Translations under genes and position numbers: made by a program
Part shown: piece after piece, positions 1 to 11,397 of the stretch
Numbering within the stretch: the first letter of the stretch is position 1
Layout: each line of letters begins with the position of its first letter
Notes under the pieces: model-generated
What the model saw: the letters and a program-made list of their open reading frames with translations, nothing else
What the model was told of the DNA's origin: nothing
Database searches by the model: none
Assembly (NCBI GenBank): GCA_028753945.1
Contig: JAPNXP010000008.1
Span: forward strand, 3,596,001 to 3,660,000
Direction: 5' to 3'
Source of the DNA: Hexactinellida sp. DTS-2022
Lineage: Eukaryota; Porifera; Hexactinellida
DNA length: 64,000 nt

Positions 1-833
1 AAATGGTACTGTAAGAAGAGACCGCCATTATTGAAAACTAAAAGTATTGACAACAAACACGTACACCTTATAAACTCACCTTGTCCAAACAACTGAGCTT
101 TTCAGTTGGGTAGACAACTTTATTACATCTTGCACAAGGAGGGTTCATTCTTCTTGAATATAATTAATTTTAGGCTGAAAGAAACTGTAATAACTGCAAT
201 AAATACAATAAATTTATCACGGTAGAATAGATCAATTCTCTAATAAATATCCATTGAATCTATTGCATTACCTTTTCTGGCAATAAAAGGCTAGAACATT
301 GACGCTGATGAAATATAAGCTATATGGCATAATGTATATTTATGGCTGAGCCTAATATAATATACGAGTTAGGGAAGAAGCCAGGAGAAGAATTCGAAGA
401 TAAATTAAACAATAGTATACCAGAAAAGGCAATAAATAGCTTACTTTTAGCTCATTGCTTGTAATTAGATTTACTACTGGACTATTGAACCAAATATAGA
501 TTCTGAATTTATCTCCTTTATTTGCTTCGAGTTACCTCTCCGGATAACTTATTAGTAACTTTGTAATAAATGGATAAATGTCACAAATGGAGTTGAATCT
601 ATATGATAGACACAGTTGACTATTTGCTATTCATTTTAATTAATTAATCAATTTATACGTGTTCTATGCTTAGAGGGTAATTCACTTTGGAGACTTTGGC
701 TCAAAGTAAATTCAATCCTGTCAGTCCTCTCTATCAAATTAATATCTAGAGAACCAAATTTGTTGTTTACAAAATACTATCTTCCAAAACAAACTAATAG
801 AGCCATAGCAATATATAATTCAGGTGTGTTACT
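1..833. other. AT-rich spacer, no gene seen
   Basis: No reading frame with recognisable protein features and no RNA gene is visible here. The base composition is strongly AT-rich, as in other spacers of this window. The stretch just before the next gene would hold its promoter, but I see no specific element. Confidence 0.5.
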
Positions 834-897
834 GTTGCAGTGTAAGTGCGAATTTTGTGTATTCGCGAATACGCCAAATTCGCACTTACACTGCAAC
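834..897. repeat. Near-perfect 64-bp hairpin
   Basis: Two arms of about 22 nt, beginning GTTGCAGTGTAAGTGCG on the left and ending in its complement on the right, surround a short loop that itself contains a TTCGCGAA-like palindrome. It lies 66 bp upstream of the Ig/FN3 receptor start codon, so it would sit in the promoter or 5' leader. It may be a miniature palindromic transposon or a structural element of the leader. Confidence 0.7.
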
Positions 898-962
898 ATT
901 ACCAACGTATATAGTATTCCATTCATTTCTTATCCCAATTCACTTTTCCCGTAAGGTAAGGT

Positions 963-2093
963 ATGCTATTCAGTCTCCGGCTTCATTGTCTCATTATCGT
1001 GTCTATCTTGCCGCTCTCGCTGAGTCAGACTGCGAGTGTCCATTACACACCCGCCCTGCCGGCACCGGGAGAAGACGTCACTCTTCACTGTTCATTCACT
1101 TCCAATCCCAACTCTACATTCGTATCCGCTCTGCCTACCTTCTTCATACACTCTATTAACGTCGGTTTCGCAGCTATAAACAACAACTACAGCGTAAATG
1201 GCATAGACCTGTCTCGATACAGCGCAAGAATATACCCTGGCTCCACAGGCCAGCAGATCTCAGCTAACTTAACGCTGCTAAATGTCACCAGAGCGGACGA
1301 GGGCACTCTGCTAGGGTGTTCTGTTCAGAAAACTATATTCACGAGTCTTACTAAGTTTATCCCTGTGGACGTGTCGGAGCCCCCGCAGGGAATAACCTCG
1401 CTTACTCGGACCCCCCTGCACCCTCTCAGCTGTCTAGCCACCCTCTCATGGGAAGCGCCGCGTAGCGACAGAGAAATAACAAGCTACTCCGTATTACGCG
1501 ACCAAGTAGAGGTACACACCAACGCGGCTACCGACCTGTCCTACGAGATCACCGGCGCACAAACAGTGGGGGAGACCAGCGCCTACAGTGTGGTGCCTGC
1601 GAGCGTGGCGGGGCGTCCCGAGGGCGTACCCCAGGTGGTAACCGTGCATATACCAGAGTTTCAATTCGATAGAGGAACGTTTTCTGTGGAGCATGAAACT
1701 GAGAACTTTCTGAATTGGAATACGACAAACAGTTTCCCTGATCCAGTGGTTGTTACCTACAGACTGGAGTTGCTAGAAGCGGGCGCAGTCAAGCAGACCT
1801 ACTCATTCTTCGCAAACACAAACGATAACAGATACACTTTCTCGGGTGTGAATGGGCACAGCTACGTACTGCGGCTATCCGCTTATAAGATGTGCGCCCA
1901 ATCAATTGACAGCAGTATCGACTTCAATACTGAAGAGCCCACAGAACAGATAGGCACATTCGACACAACTATTTTGGTTATATCAGGCAGCGGCGTGTTG
2001 ATAGTGCTACTGTGGATAATAGGACTGAGTGTCCTCACTTGTGCGTGCTGTATCCCGAGACGGAAAGTTCTTATAAGAACCAATAGTATTTAG
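963..2093 (+). CDS. Single-pass Ig/FN3 cell-surface receptor-like protein
   Basis: An intronless 376-residue ORF. It starts with a hydrophobic signal peptide (residues about 5-22). An Ig-like domain follows (about 25-140, with Cys in the B strand and a late Cys after a D-x-G motif), then two fibronectin type III-like modules (about 142-228 and 230-325, the first opening PPQGITSL). A transmembrane helix at about 340-365 is followed by a very short basic tail with a CACC juxtamembrane cluster. This is the layout of a type I adhesion or recognition receptor. The short tail lacks any visible signalling motif, so it may act by adhesion or with a partner. The ligand and orthologue are unknown. Being a single exon is unusual for an Ig/FN3 protein. 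Confidence 0.75.
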   Translation: MLFSLRLHCLIIVSILPLSLSQTASVHYTPALPAPGEDVTLHCSFTSNPNSTFVSALPTFFIHSINVGFAAINNNYSVNGIDLSRYSARIYPGSTGQQISANLTLLNVTRADEGTLLGCSVQKTIFTSLTKFIPVDVSEPPQGITSLTRTPLHPLSCLATLSWEAPRSDREITSYSVLRDQVEVHTNAATDLSYEITGAQTVGETSAYSVVPASVAGRPEGVPQVVTVHIPEFQFDRGTFSVEHETENFLNWNTTNSFPDPVVVTYRLELLEAGAVKQTYSFFANTNDNRYTFSGVNGHSYVLRLSAYKMCAQSIDSSIDFNTEEPTEQIGTFDTTILVISGSGVLIVLLWIIGLSVLTCACCIPRRKVLIRTNSI

Positions 2094-2104
2094 CTTTTGT
2101 TCGT

Positions 2105-2320
2105 CCTCTTAAAGGTTTTATCACTTAATTAATAGTTAACTATTAAGGTTTTATCACTTAATTAATAGCTAACTAGCTAGTCTTTTATTGCCTGTTTCTT
2201 AGTAATGAATAATATTTTTCAAAATTAAAGGTTTTATCACTTAATTAATACCTAACTACTCTTTTATTGCCTGTTTCTTCTTAATGAATAATATTTTTCA
2301 AAACTAATAAATATCCATAC
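2105..2320. repeat. Direct repeats downstream of the Ig/FN3 gene
   Basis: The string AAGGTTTTATCACTTAATTA occurs three times, the last two followed by TCTTTTATTGCCTGTTTCTT and by a shared AATGAATAATATTTTTCAAAA block. The array probably arose by local duplication of the 3' flank. It may contain the 3' end of the transcript, but I see no decisive polyadenylation signal. Confidence 0.7.
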
Positions 2321-2436
2321 TGATTTTGTTCATAAATTACGTGTAAATATTCGAACTAACTACAGAACTGTTAATTTATACATCAAAATGGATCGAGTGT
2401 AACAAACTGCAAATACCAGTCCGCTAGTATCCATGG

Positions 2437-4011
2437 TTAGTTCTCGGTGGATATAGTTGAGTGGCTGACGGGTTTCCTCTTGAGGGAGGATCTGACTTTT
2501 GGCAGCAGACAGCAGGAGGACACGCAGGAGGCGAGCAGACAGAAGAGACCGGCCGACAGGACGCAGAGAGATATGCTGAACACCAGGTCCATCAAATCCA
2601 GCGTAGAACCGAGCTGCGAATAGAGCTCCTGTGAGAGCGTCACCGACTCGTCCGAGTAGAGCACAGGCATGTACAGGAGCGGGGGAATATCGCTGAAGTA
2701 TACGACTTCGGCTCGCTGGAGCTTGAAGTTAATCTGCACTCGGTTGTGCACGGACACCGTGGCCCCAGTGGTGGGCTCTATGTCCACGAACAGGTCGTGT
2801 CGGTCCCGGTCGGGAGAGAGCCCGGACACATTCAGCAGGAGGGCGGGGTCTCCGTCCAGGAAGTGCGGCTTAGACGCGTACGCCGGGGACCCCGGCAGGA
2901 TGCTGGAGTTCCCAACGTAGAAGAGCCCCCGGGCGCAGGCCTGGTACCAGCGCGCGTTGGGCGGATACGAGCTGGAGTTAAGCAGGAACTCCGCGGGGAG
3001 CCCGTAGCGGAGCGTGTCTATGCCCCTGTGGTCCACGTGCGAGTTCTTGTACACCAGGTCTATAGAGCGCATCGCGTCGTCCACGAAGAATGTAAGTCTG
3101 TCATTCGAGTTGAGAAAGGGGTGGAAGAAGAACCCCTCGGTCCCATTGACCATGTCTGCGTACTGGTCCCCCCAGATGTCCAGCCGTCTCTGTCCGTCCC
3201 ACTGCAGGAACTGTCCCACCAGCCGAGACTCGCAGACGCCGGTGTTAACGATGCTAGCCAGCTGGTCGCCCGCGGTATCATTAACGAAAATACTGAAGTT
3301 CTGCTCCCTGGGGAAGAGATACAGTTTCTTCAGCTCCTGTATGAACAGGTCCTCGTAGCCCCAGATCAGCTGACTCACCGTGAGGGTCTTGTACAGACTG
3401 GAGTTGGTCTCTAAGACGATGGAGTTAAGAGCTGCGCGAAGGAACGCAGAATCAGTGGCCACGTGGACAGCGGCTGCCAGCGGGAGATTCAGCGTCTGTA
3501 TGACGTCATCTTCTCGCAGGCTCATACTCGTAGCTTCTCTGTCGAATACGAATATTTTCCGTTGCGTGTAAACCACGTGACAGCTGTCCTCGGATACGCC
3601 CACCACTGTTTTGTTCCTGTACTCCCGGTAGCGGTAGGGCCCGATCTCAGTCAGATTGGGAGCCACGCCTAGAGCCAGCTCGTCGGGGTTGGTCCAGTTG
3701 AAAATATAGAAATCCTTGTATATCTGAGCGTCAGGCGCTAACCACTGTTCGTACAGGATAGTCCCGTTCTGTAGCGACATCTCGTGAGTCACTTTTCCAT
3801 GCACGTTCTTATACGTAGCGAACCACAGCACGCCCCCGGACACGCTGAGCACAAGGCTGGCGCTGAAGAGAGACAGCACGAATAGCAGCACGTAGATAAA
3901 CCTATGCGACGGATTTAGGAACTTCTTTGGTGTTATTACTTCGCCTTTGATAAGCAAAGTATCTTCACTCAAGGAATCTATACCATTTTGTGCCATGCGG
4001 GTTTGCGACAT
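2437..4011 (-). CDS. CD36/SCARB/LIMP-2 family scavenger receptor
   Basis: An intronless 524-residue protein with the full CD36 layout. A short cytoplasmic N-terminus is followed by a transmembrane segment (about 37-62), a large N-glycosylation-rich ectodomain, a second transmembrane helix (about 470-500) and a short Cys- and Lys-rich tail. The family signature after the first helix is clear: YIFNWTNPDEL followed by EIGPYRYREYR. The ectodomain has several Cys and many N-x-S/T sites. Family members bind lipoproteins, modified lipids or microbial ligands at the plasma membrane, or carry enzymes to lysosomes. Which role applies cannot be read from sequence. Length fits the family (about 470-530). 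Confidence 0.93.
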   Translation of the reverse strand: MSQTRMAQNGIDSLSEDTLLIKGEVITPKKFLNPSHRFIYVLLFVLSLFSASLVLSVSGGVLWFATYKNVHGKVTHEMSLQNGTILYEQWLAPDAQIYKDFYIFNWTNPDELALGVAPNLTEIGPYRYREYRNKTVVGVSEDSCHVVYTQRKIFVFDREATSMSLREDDVIQTLNLPLAAAVHVATDSAFLRAALNSIVLETNSSLYKTLTVSQLIWGYEDLFIQELKKLYLFPREQNFSIFVNDTAGDQLASIVNTGVCESRLVGQFLQWDGQRRLDIWGDQYADMVNGTEGFFFHPFLNSNDRLTFFVDDAMRSIDLVYKNSHVDHRGIDTLRYGLPAEFLLNSSSYPPNARWYQACARGLFYVGNSSILPGSPAYASKPHFLDGDPALLLNVSGLSPDRDRHDLFVDIEPTTGATVSVHNRVQINFKLQRAEVVYFSDIPPLLYMPVLYSDESVTLSQELYSQLGSTLDLMDLVFSISLCVLSAGLFCLLASCVSSCCLLPKVRSSLKRKPVSHSTISTEN

Positions 4012-5692
4012 TAATATCGCTCACGGGTCAAAGAGTAGATTTATATGCAGAAGCATTCTGCGTGCAAGACTATTGAATGCAAAGAGAATCCTGACAACAA
4101 GATTAGAAGCTGTATTGCATCCTGGCAGCGTGCTTTCAATCGCTCAATCCGTACAAAACCCGCTAGGAATCAATGGAGATTAATTATAATACACTCTGAA
4201 ATGGGGGAGAATTAATTGAATCAGAAGAATATTAATATAGTAGAATTACTATAACAGTACGTCTAACAGGCTATAACAGGCTCGTAGGGACATATTATAA
4301 TAACTGATTGTCTATATTTTACATTAAATTACATAGTATTCGGCAACCAACACCAAGCGATTCACTTTTGGGGAAAAATTGTTATTACTGAGTTTGGGTG
4401 TGCTTGGTGAGTAAAAATGCCAAATCTGTAGCTCCATACCAAGTCTATCAGGATGCGGGCGGGCGGCATCTCGTTATCATTATCTCATTATTTGATGAAG
4501 AAATAGTTAATAATTATCTGAGCAAATATTCTAATTTGTGAGTGCTTATTGATAAATCATGCAATATAATGTTGTTATAGGTTTCTGATTCTGTTACTAG
4601 CTAATTATGGCTATTTTAGAGTGTGTCCTCCCATAAAATAGGCAACGAACAGTGGCCTTACTTTGAAGTGTAGGTGTAATAATTGCAATAATGACAATAT
4701 TCGTGCGGGAGTGAAATCTGACGCGGGCGGTGGAGCTGAAACAAGATTCCAACAAACAATGGCCATAATTAAGGAAATATTAATTGATTTTCCATAAATA
4801 ATATAAATTAAAATAAATTGTAATTACAAGCCATAATCTGTATTAGTTAGAATCATTATAAATTGAGGTGTATAGTATAATACGTACTTTTAATTAATTA
4901 GTCTAATAATGAAGAATCGAACATATTGTCTACAGGACTTTAAATCTGTATAAACAATAGCATGGCAAGGTTTCATCCAAGGATAGAGCGCTGCGTTCCT
5001 AATCTATTTAGCCTGAGTTTTGCACCTAAATATTAACTTACTTTTACTTTATTTGGAGAGCCTCAAATTTTTGCACCTCTATAAATACAAACTTACTTAA
5101 GTGCTGTCGAGAAAACTCAGAGTTACAAATAACCTGTTAAGGGCTGTTGATGACGTAGGGTCTGCTGGTGGATACACATCTCTACCAGTCAGGTCAAGGA
5201 TTTCATCTTTCATAATAGTAAATGTAACTTGTCCATTAAAGATATCGGTGATAGCCATTAGCCGTGTTTATATCAGTTAAGTGGAATATTATTACGTATA
5301 TTATCCACCAACAGCCATGCTACATATAATACTAAGAAGATAGAGTGCATATAGACTGTCGGTACATAATAAATGAAGGAAAATTGTCCAAATATTGGTA
5401 CTTTTGGAAAATATGAAAGTAATTCATAATATTTGGGTATTATCAAAAACCATTAATTTGGGATGTAAATAGTCACAATATTATTAATAAAAATACCTGA
5501 ATATATTATACACCATACAGAGGTCACAATACCAACAATATACAGATAAACAAACACCAATAGTAGGGTTAGTAACTTAGTATAATAGCTAGAAATATAC
5601 AAAAACACAGTACTCTACGTTTTTATGGCAGAATACCCGATTGAGACCAAATTAAATAACATTACATAAGCACAACCCTGTAGGAACATCTG
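4012..5692. other. AT-rich spacer between divergent neighbours
   Basis: About 1.7 kb with no supported gene. It contains the CD36-like gene's 5' flank and the 3' flank of the Ig/TSP1 gene. I saw no tRNA, no TIR element with clear ends and no conserved ORF. It could hold enhancers or untranslated exons that I cannot recognise. Confidence 0.5.
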
Positions 5693-8600
5693 TTAAGCTG
5701 CAGGAAGGGTGATAACAGCTGTCGAGCTGGCTGTCGTCACCGGAGCAGTGGTGGTGGTGGTTGGTGCGGGCGTGGTTGGTGCCGGCGTGGTGGTGGTGGT
5801 GACAGGTCTGAATATGACGTCCTCACAGGTCTTGCAACAGACGGCCACATAACGGTTGTCCTGGCAGTAGAGAGGCGCGTCACGCAGCACAAAACAGTGG
5901 TAATAGGGAGAGTCCCTGCACTCCGGGGTTTGCAGACAAGGGCCCGGGTTACAGACACGGAATGAGGTCGGTCTGTAGTAGGGGAAGCAGTTGTCAGACT
6001 CAGATTTGGTGAGAGGATCGTAACAGCTGATCATTCGTATTTGACCCCCGGACCCACAGGAAGTGGAGCATTCAGACCAACCTGCACACCGCCATATTCC
6101 GTAGTTCTTGCAGGGACCAGTCGCACAGCTAAACACAGTACAATATAAATGAGCCATCAGATTAACTTTGAGTCAACCTAAGTTGTATAATACGTAAATT
6201 TAGTTCACGAATTATGTGTAATACAAAAAATTAAGGTAAGTCAGATTCTAAAAGACTTCACTAAATAACAGCGATTACGTTACTAAAAGAAATAATAAAT
6301 AGGTGTCACAATAATATACCTAAGATGATAGTAGTATGACCATTTGTTTATATGTGTAAACTCAATTTCGCCTACGACAAATGCACTATCTATTTCTCCC
6401 AATAAGTACTACGCGTATTATACAAACTTACCGCTCTATATAATCCGGCTTCGCGTGTCCCAGCTCGATGCAGACGCGGTCTGGGTACACCCTCCCGAAG
6501 CGGTTCGTCTCTCTGTCGATCTCGCGGCAGCGGACAGTTCGCGTCCTCCGGCCTCTGTGGCAGGTCTCAGTGCAAGCACTCCACGGAGAGGTCTCGAACA
6601 TAAAGTTTTCTGGGACAGGACAAGGGGGCAAGTCCCCGGTTCGCCTAACCCTCGCTATAACATTGCAAGCCTGAGATGGCTCTGGAGCTGAGAGTCCGAA
6701 GTTGGTGCACACAGACAGAGCCACGAATCTCTGAATTCCGGAAGCGTCAATCTGCCGACATCTAAAATAGGAAATTGATTTATCTATTCACTGAGAATAC
6801 CGGATGCTAATACTAATATCATACCTCACAGTTCTTGTCCGAATGCCTTCCTCACAGCTGGTACTGCAAGGAGTCCAGGGCCCCAATATGAACTGGGGCG
6901 GACAGGTGACGCTGCCACAGGTCTCTGTGGGGGGCTGGGGCCGTGGGATCTGCTGCTGGATGCACAGAGACTCGTCAACTGGAGTACCAACGCCGCCTTC
7001 TCCAATCTCCACACACACAACTTGGAAAGCAATCACGCCACCCCCGCAGGTCCGGGTGCAACCCCTGTTGTCCAGTCTATACTCCACATTCGGAACAGCC
7101 TGCACACACACCTAGTGACAGACAGGAATTAATAGCATTCTGTGTACAGCATATTCTCGCTGTTAGATAATATGCATACAACTACAGTAGTACGAACACC
7201 AGGGGACCGTCAAAATGTGTTCGCTTTATCTGGGATTCATATTAACCAATATCTTTTGCAATGAAAAGGCTTTGAAGGGGATTGAAATAGTGTTCGTATT
7301 AACTGGAATTTCGTATTAACTGGAATTATTTGAAATGAAAAGGCTTTGAAATAGTGCTCGTGTTAACCGTGTTAGTAGTAACGAGGTTCTACTGTAGTTA
7401 CCTCAGATTGGTCGCTACCGGCCAGGTTGGTAGCGGTACAGGTGAAACAGTGCGGTTGAACCCTGTTTGTAAGCGCTGGTAATTCCAGGTAGGGATTTGC
7501 GGAACTGACCGCAACCCCGTCTCGGGTCCAGGAGAAGGTGGCAGGGGGGTCTCCAGAGGCGGGACAGGTGATGCACACCGGTGGACTTCCCCTAACCTAC
7601 AAGGAGCAGAGAACTAGTGTCAGATTATACATGGAAACACGGGTAAGATTAACCATATCTATAGATCAAGGAGTTTAATCGTACAACCATATTTCATAGC
7701 GGCCCAAAAATATATATTGTATCCTACGCCGCGAACGCAAAAATAAATTTATGAGTCAATAATTACATTTGGCTACTCTAAAGCTGTAAAGTGTACTCAT
7801 TAACCAAATAATATTTGTGAAATGGCAAATGGTTGGTCGAACATATGTTGAAACCTCTGTTATAGATAGATAGATGTAAAGCAGATACAAATATAATTAT
7901 TTATAAGTTTCACTAGATGTAAATTATATTATTTAGCTATATGCAATCTTGCTATGTGCAGTAGCTCTCTACAACTCACAGTTATGTCACTGCTTCTGAC
8001 GTTAACAGTGGTGAATCCAGAGGCCTCTTGGCAGGACCCGGGAGGGGGGAGGGGCGGCTGGTTTAGTTCTATCACTGGTCTCATGAATACTTCCAAAACA
8101 GTATTGACATTGTCTGATGAAATTGAACCAGCACAGTTAGTGGCAGTAATGAAATACTCTCCCTCGTCAGATTGCTCCGGCCGCACGATCTGCAGAACCA
8201 GGTTCAGGCCTTGGCGCCTGATTGTAAACCGACCTCCTTCTGTGACTTCGCTCACAACACCGTTGTTGTTACGGAAGAACCTGAGAGATAACTTATTGAT
8301 TAATGGCAAGGGACGCCGGTTCTTTATACTATATCTGCATTTAATAATTCAGGATTCGAATTTTGCAGCGCAGATTATACGTAAATTATTCACATATTAT
8401 TTGTAATTAGTATAGGTTCCGCTAATAATTAAACATTTCATGTCTATAATCAAAGAGAAACACAGTATCTATGTATAAGACCATCGAACTCCAGTTATAC
8501 GAGTATCAAAGATTAGTATGCTACAATCGAGGTCCGGCGTACATAGTAACGAGAGCATATTGTAGTGTCTACTAGGAAATGGCTATTAGAGATTATACAC

Positions 8601-10282
8601 AAAAATAAAGGGGAGTACATAGTGTTGTATTTTTACGTATATATTTAACCTAAAAAATGAGTTATAACTTTATATACTAGACAGATGTAAAGCAGGTTTG
8701 TCCAACTCTTTTCTTGAAACCGTTTAACTACTTGCGGGGCACATAACCCTGGAGATATCAAGGTAACATTATTATTGTTATTTATTTCGGGATGCAAACA
8801 AGTTGGCACACTGTAGGTTCGACAAGCCTGGCGTAAAGTATTTTGCATTTACAGGTATAAATTAGTAGATGCGGGTCTAAACAAAAGTTTAAATAAACCA
8901 TATAGCAGATGGGAAGGTAGATCATATTATAATAATACTGTGCCGACTATACTATAGTATTTTGTATTTTAATTATGTCTCATTTCCTACCATTTGATCT
9001 CAGCAACAGGGTCCTCTTCACTCTGGAGAGCGTGCGTGAAGGTAACGACTCCGGTGCCTGCCAGGGCACACCCTCGCTCGTTCATCCCCACTGACACCGA
9101 AGCGGAAGCCGCTGTACAGTCGAGACGCGCAGGGGCATTAGGGGACAGCACCGGGGGGCTTCCTATCAACAGAGATTGCAACTGATTATAACAGCTATTC
9201 GTATAAAGCATTTTTCCTGATGGATTGGCAACTTACCCAAAGTAGTAGCGTCTACACTTTGAGTAGCAGAGCCATGGTCATTGGTAGCAGTGCATGTAAT
9301 AGCAACGACATCTCCAGGAGCAAATGGACCCAGTGTGTATCTGACTGTTGTCTGCTGAGGCTACAAAGAGAAGGATAATACACTAGTCAATTCTCTAATG
9401 CGAGACTACTAATCTGCAACTTACGTCATTGTTTGTTTGAGGCACTTGTGTGCCAGCATTCCTAGCATCCGTACAGACAACAGTAGGAGCGGGGTCTCCG
9501 CTAAAGGTTGCGTAATAAACAAACTCTCGATTACAAAGCACAGTCCTTCCACCAGCGATGAAGTCTACGTTTTCTTGGTTAGGTCCCGGTGGGTTTATAC
9601 TTCCCGGAGGCGTGGGAACGAGTTCGGGAGGTCTGCCGAGGATCAAAAGTGAAGTAGCAGATGCTCTGGAGTTTCCACTGTATACCTACACACAATATAT
9701 ATTATGGCTTTTCTATTTGAATGTTCGTAGTTTTAAGGATAAATTTGTGTACAAAAGTTATTAAGATTTAATACCAAATATAAATTATTACTAGTTAGTT
9801 GTACTTACCTCGAAAGTATAATTACCGGGGTGGAATTGAGGATCAATATTGTCGATATACAACGTGGAAGTGAACGCATCCATATTGGTATCCACGTACA
9901 CATAATTATTATTAGTAAATACTGATACACTTTCTCTTGTACTGAATGAGTTTACTCCTTCAGGTAATGTCCCAATACTACCGGGGCCTGTAGCAAACAT
10001 TATCTCCTCGCCATTATAGAACCACCTGAGCTTGACCTCTTCCTCGGGAGTGCCCTGGACATCATAAATAGCCGTTATATCGACCCTCCCCCCGACCCTG
10101 GTATAGTAGTATCTCCCAATGTTTCCAGCCTGACGGTCAGGTATGGTATCAGGTCTGCTTCCAGGGGATTCCTCGTTCGTAATCGTAAACGTCACAGCAT
10201 CTTGTCCATAAACACAATTAATAATAATGGAGGACAGCAGCACTAGCAACAGCCCAGCTTTAATATACATATTTGTATTCAA
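5693..10282 (-). CDS. Secreted Ig-TSP1-PLAC extracellular matrix protein (ADAMTS-like/papilin-like)
   Basis: A nine-exon gene of about 859 residues. Exons by phase-checked splice sites: 10282-9809, 9685-9425, 9360-9237, 9162-8991, 8280-7980, 7596-7402, 7111-6825, 6761-6432, 6128-5693. A signal peptide (ending near VYGQD) leads into about four Ig-like domains; the third is built across exons 4 and 5 and keeps D-E-G-E-Y-F-I-T-A. Four thrombospondin type 1 repeats follow (WTPCSTSC, WSACTETC, WSECSTSC; the first is partial). Next is a six-cysteine PLAC-like module (CRDSPYYHC...CCKTC) and a Thr/Pro-rich tail. The combination is that of ADAMTS-like proteins and papilin, non-catalytic matrix proteins. 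No metalloprotease domain is present. The tail would be heavily O-glycosylated. Confidence 0.85.
7185..7394. mobile_element. Pogo/Tigger-like MITE inside the Ig/TSP1 gene
   Basis: A 210-bp element starting CAGTAGTACGAACACC and ending GAGGTTCTACTG, flanked by TA on both sides. Its internal motif (GACCGTCAAAATGTGTTCG, then CGTATTAACTGGAAT) recurs elsewhere in the window. It lies in intron 6, with its TA flank overlapping position +6 of the exon 6 splice donor (minus strand). Confidence 0.8.
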
Positions 10283-11397
10283 GTGGAATATTATTGCAAA
10301 TTTAGGTAAACCGATCTATAAACAAGAGCTCGCAACAAAACAATCCAACACACTGTTCAACGTACAACAGAGATAACTGAGATTCAGCCATACTTGAATA
10401 TAATATTACACTATAGAGCCTACAGTATTTTTAACAATATCATAGAGACAATATTAACTCTACAGACTCCAATAGTTTAATAGTATGATTAGCTTATAGT
10501 AGAACAGAGTAAGATAGTCAAGCATAGAGCTGCTGTAGTAGAGTGTATTGATTCAATACTCGGATAAATCAAGTAGAAATTATTAGAGATTTCAAATTTA
10601 AATAACTGTGAGCAAATATATTATATCTCACCTGTGAAAAAGAGTCTCTAATTCAATCGCGGATTATCTGTTACGTTAGAAATAAATCAGTTTATCTGAA
10701 TATATGGTGTGTGGCAATTCGACCAAGCTTGTTCTCAGCCTTGAGGAGTGAATACATTCTTTCGAGACGAGACAATAGAATATCTAGCAGCTAGTAAGTA
10801 TCAACAATATAAACAATATAGTATAGTAGACTCTCGTTAATACAAACTCGGGAACGTCGAAATTTGTTCGTATTAACCGGAAATTCGTATTAACTGGAGT
10901 CACTTGTAAAATTCGCATAAACGAAAGTCTACTGTAATAATAATCATAAATGCTCAAACGTTTCCATTTAAAAGTAGTTGCCATCCTGACCTTCTGACGT
11001 CACATAAAATAATAATAACACTGCAATTCTTGACTCTCTCTCCAATTAAATAAGTAAATATACAATGTAATTAGAAAGTAGAATAGTTTATGAGTAGTAT
11101 TGTATTTGGAATGTCATAGACAAAATCGAGGCGAATTTTCCCCATCTATTTAAATTTGAGTTGTAAAACAATAAAATAAGTAAACATCTAAATATTTACA
11201 GTTGGATAATTCCCTCAGCATAACCCATCGAATATGACTACAAAACTAAACAGCATGTACTGTATTGGAATAATACTTACAAGCACAACACAGTTAATAA
11301 TCCACAATACACATGTCATGAACAGTTGGCAGAGATAAAATACTCAATTATATTTATATATGTTAGGTGTCAGGTCAACTTACCATTTTGTGTGTCG
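10283..11397. other. Spacer with a degenerate TA-flanked MITE
   Basis: This holds the 5' flank of the Ig/TSP1 gene and the 3' flank of ANKRD13. Between about 10823 and 10934 there is a short element ending GTCTACTGTA, with internal TTCGTATTAACCGG resembling the other pogo-like MITEs. No gene is visible. Confidence 0.6.

Noticed and set aside
2746-3414. Long plus-strand frame of 222 residues opposite the CD36-like gene
   Set aside because: It is the antisense shadow of a GC-rich exon; it has no domain pattern and overlaps a well-supported gene fully.
5752-5810. GGTGGTGGTG tract as a satellite
   Set aside because: It is coding: the antisense of the Thr/Pro-rich tail of the Ig/TSP1 protein.
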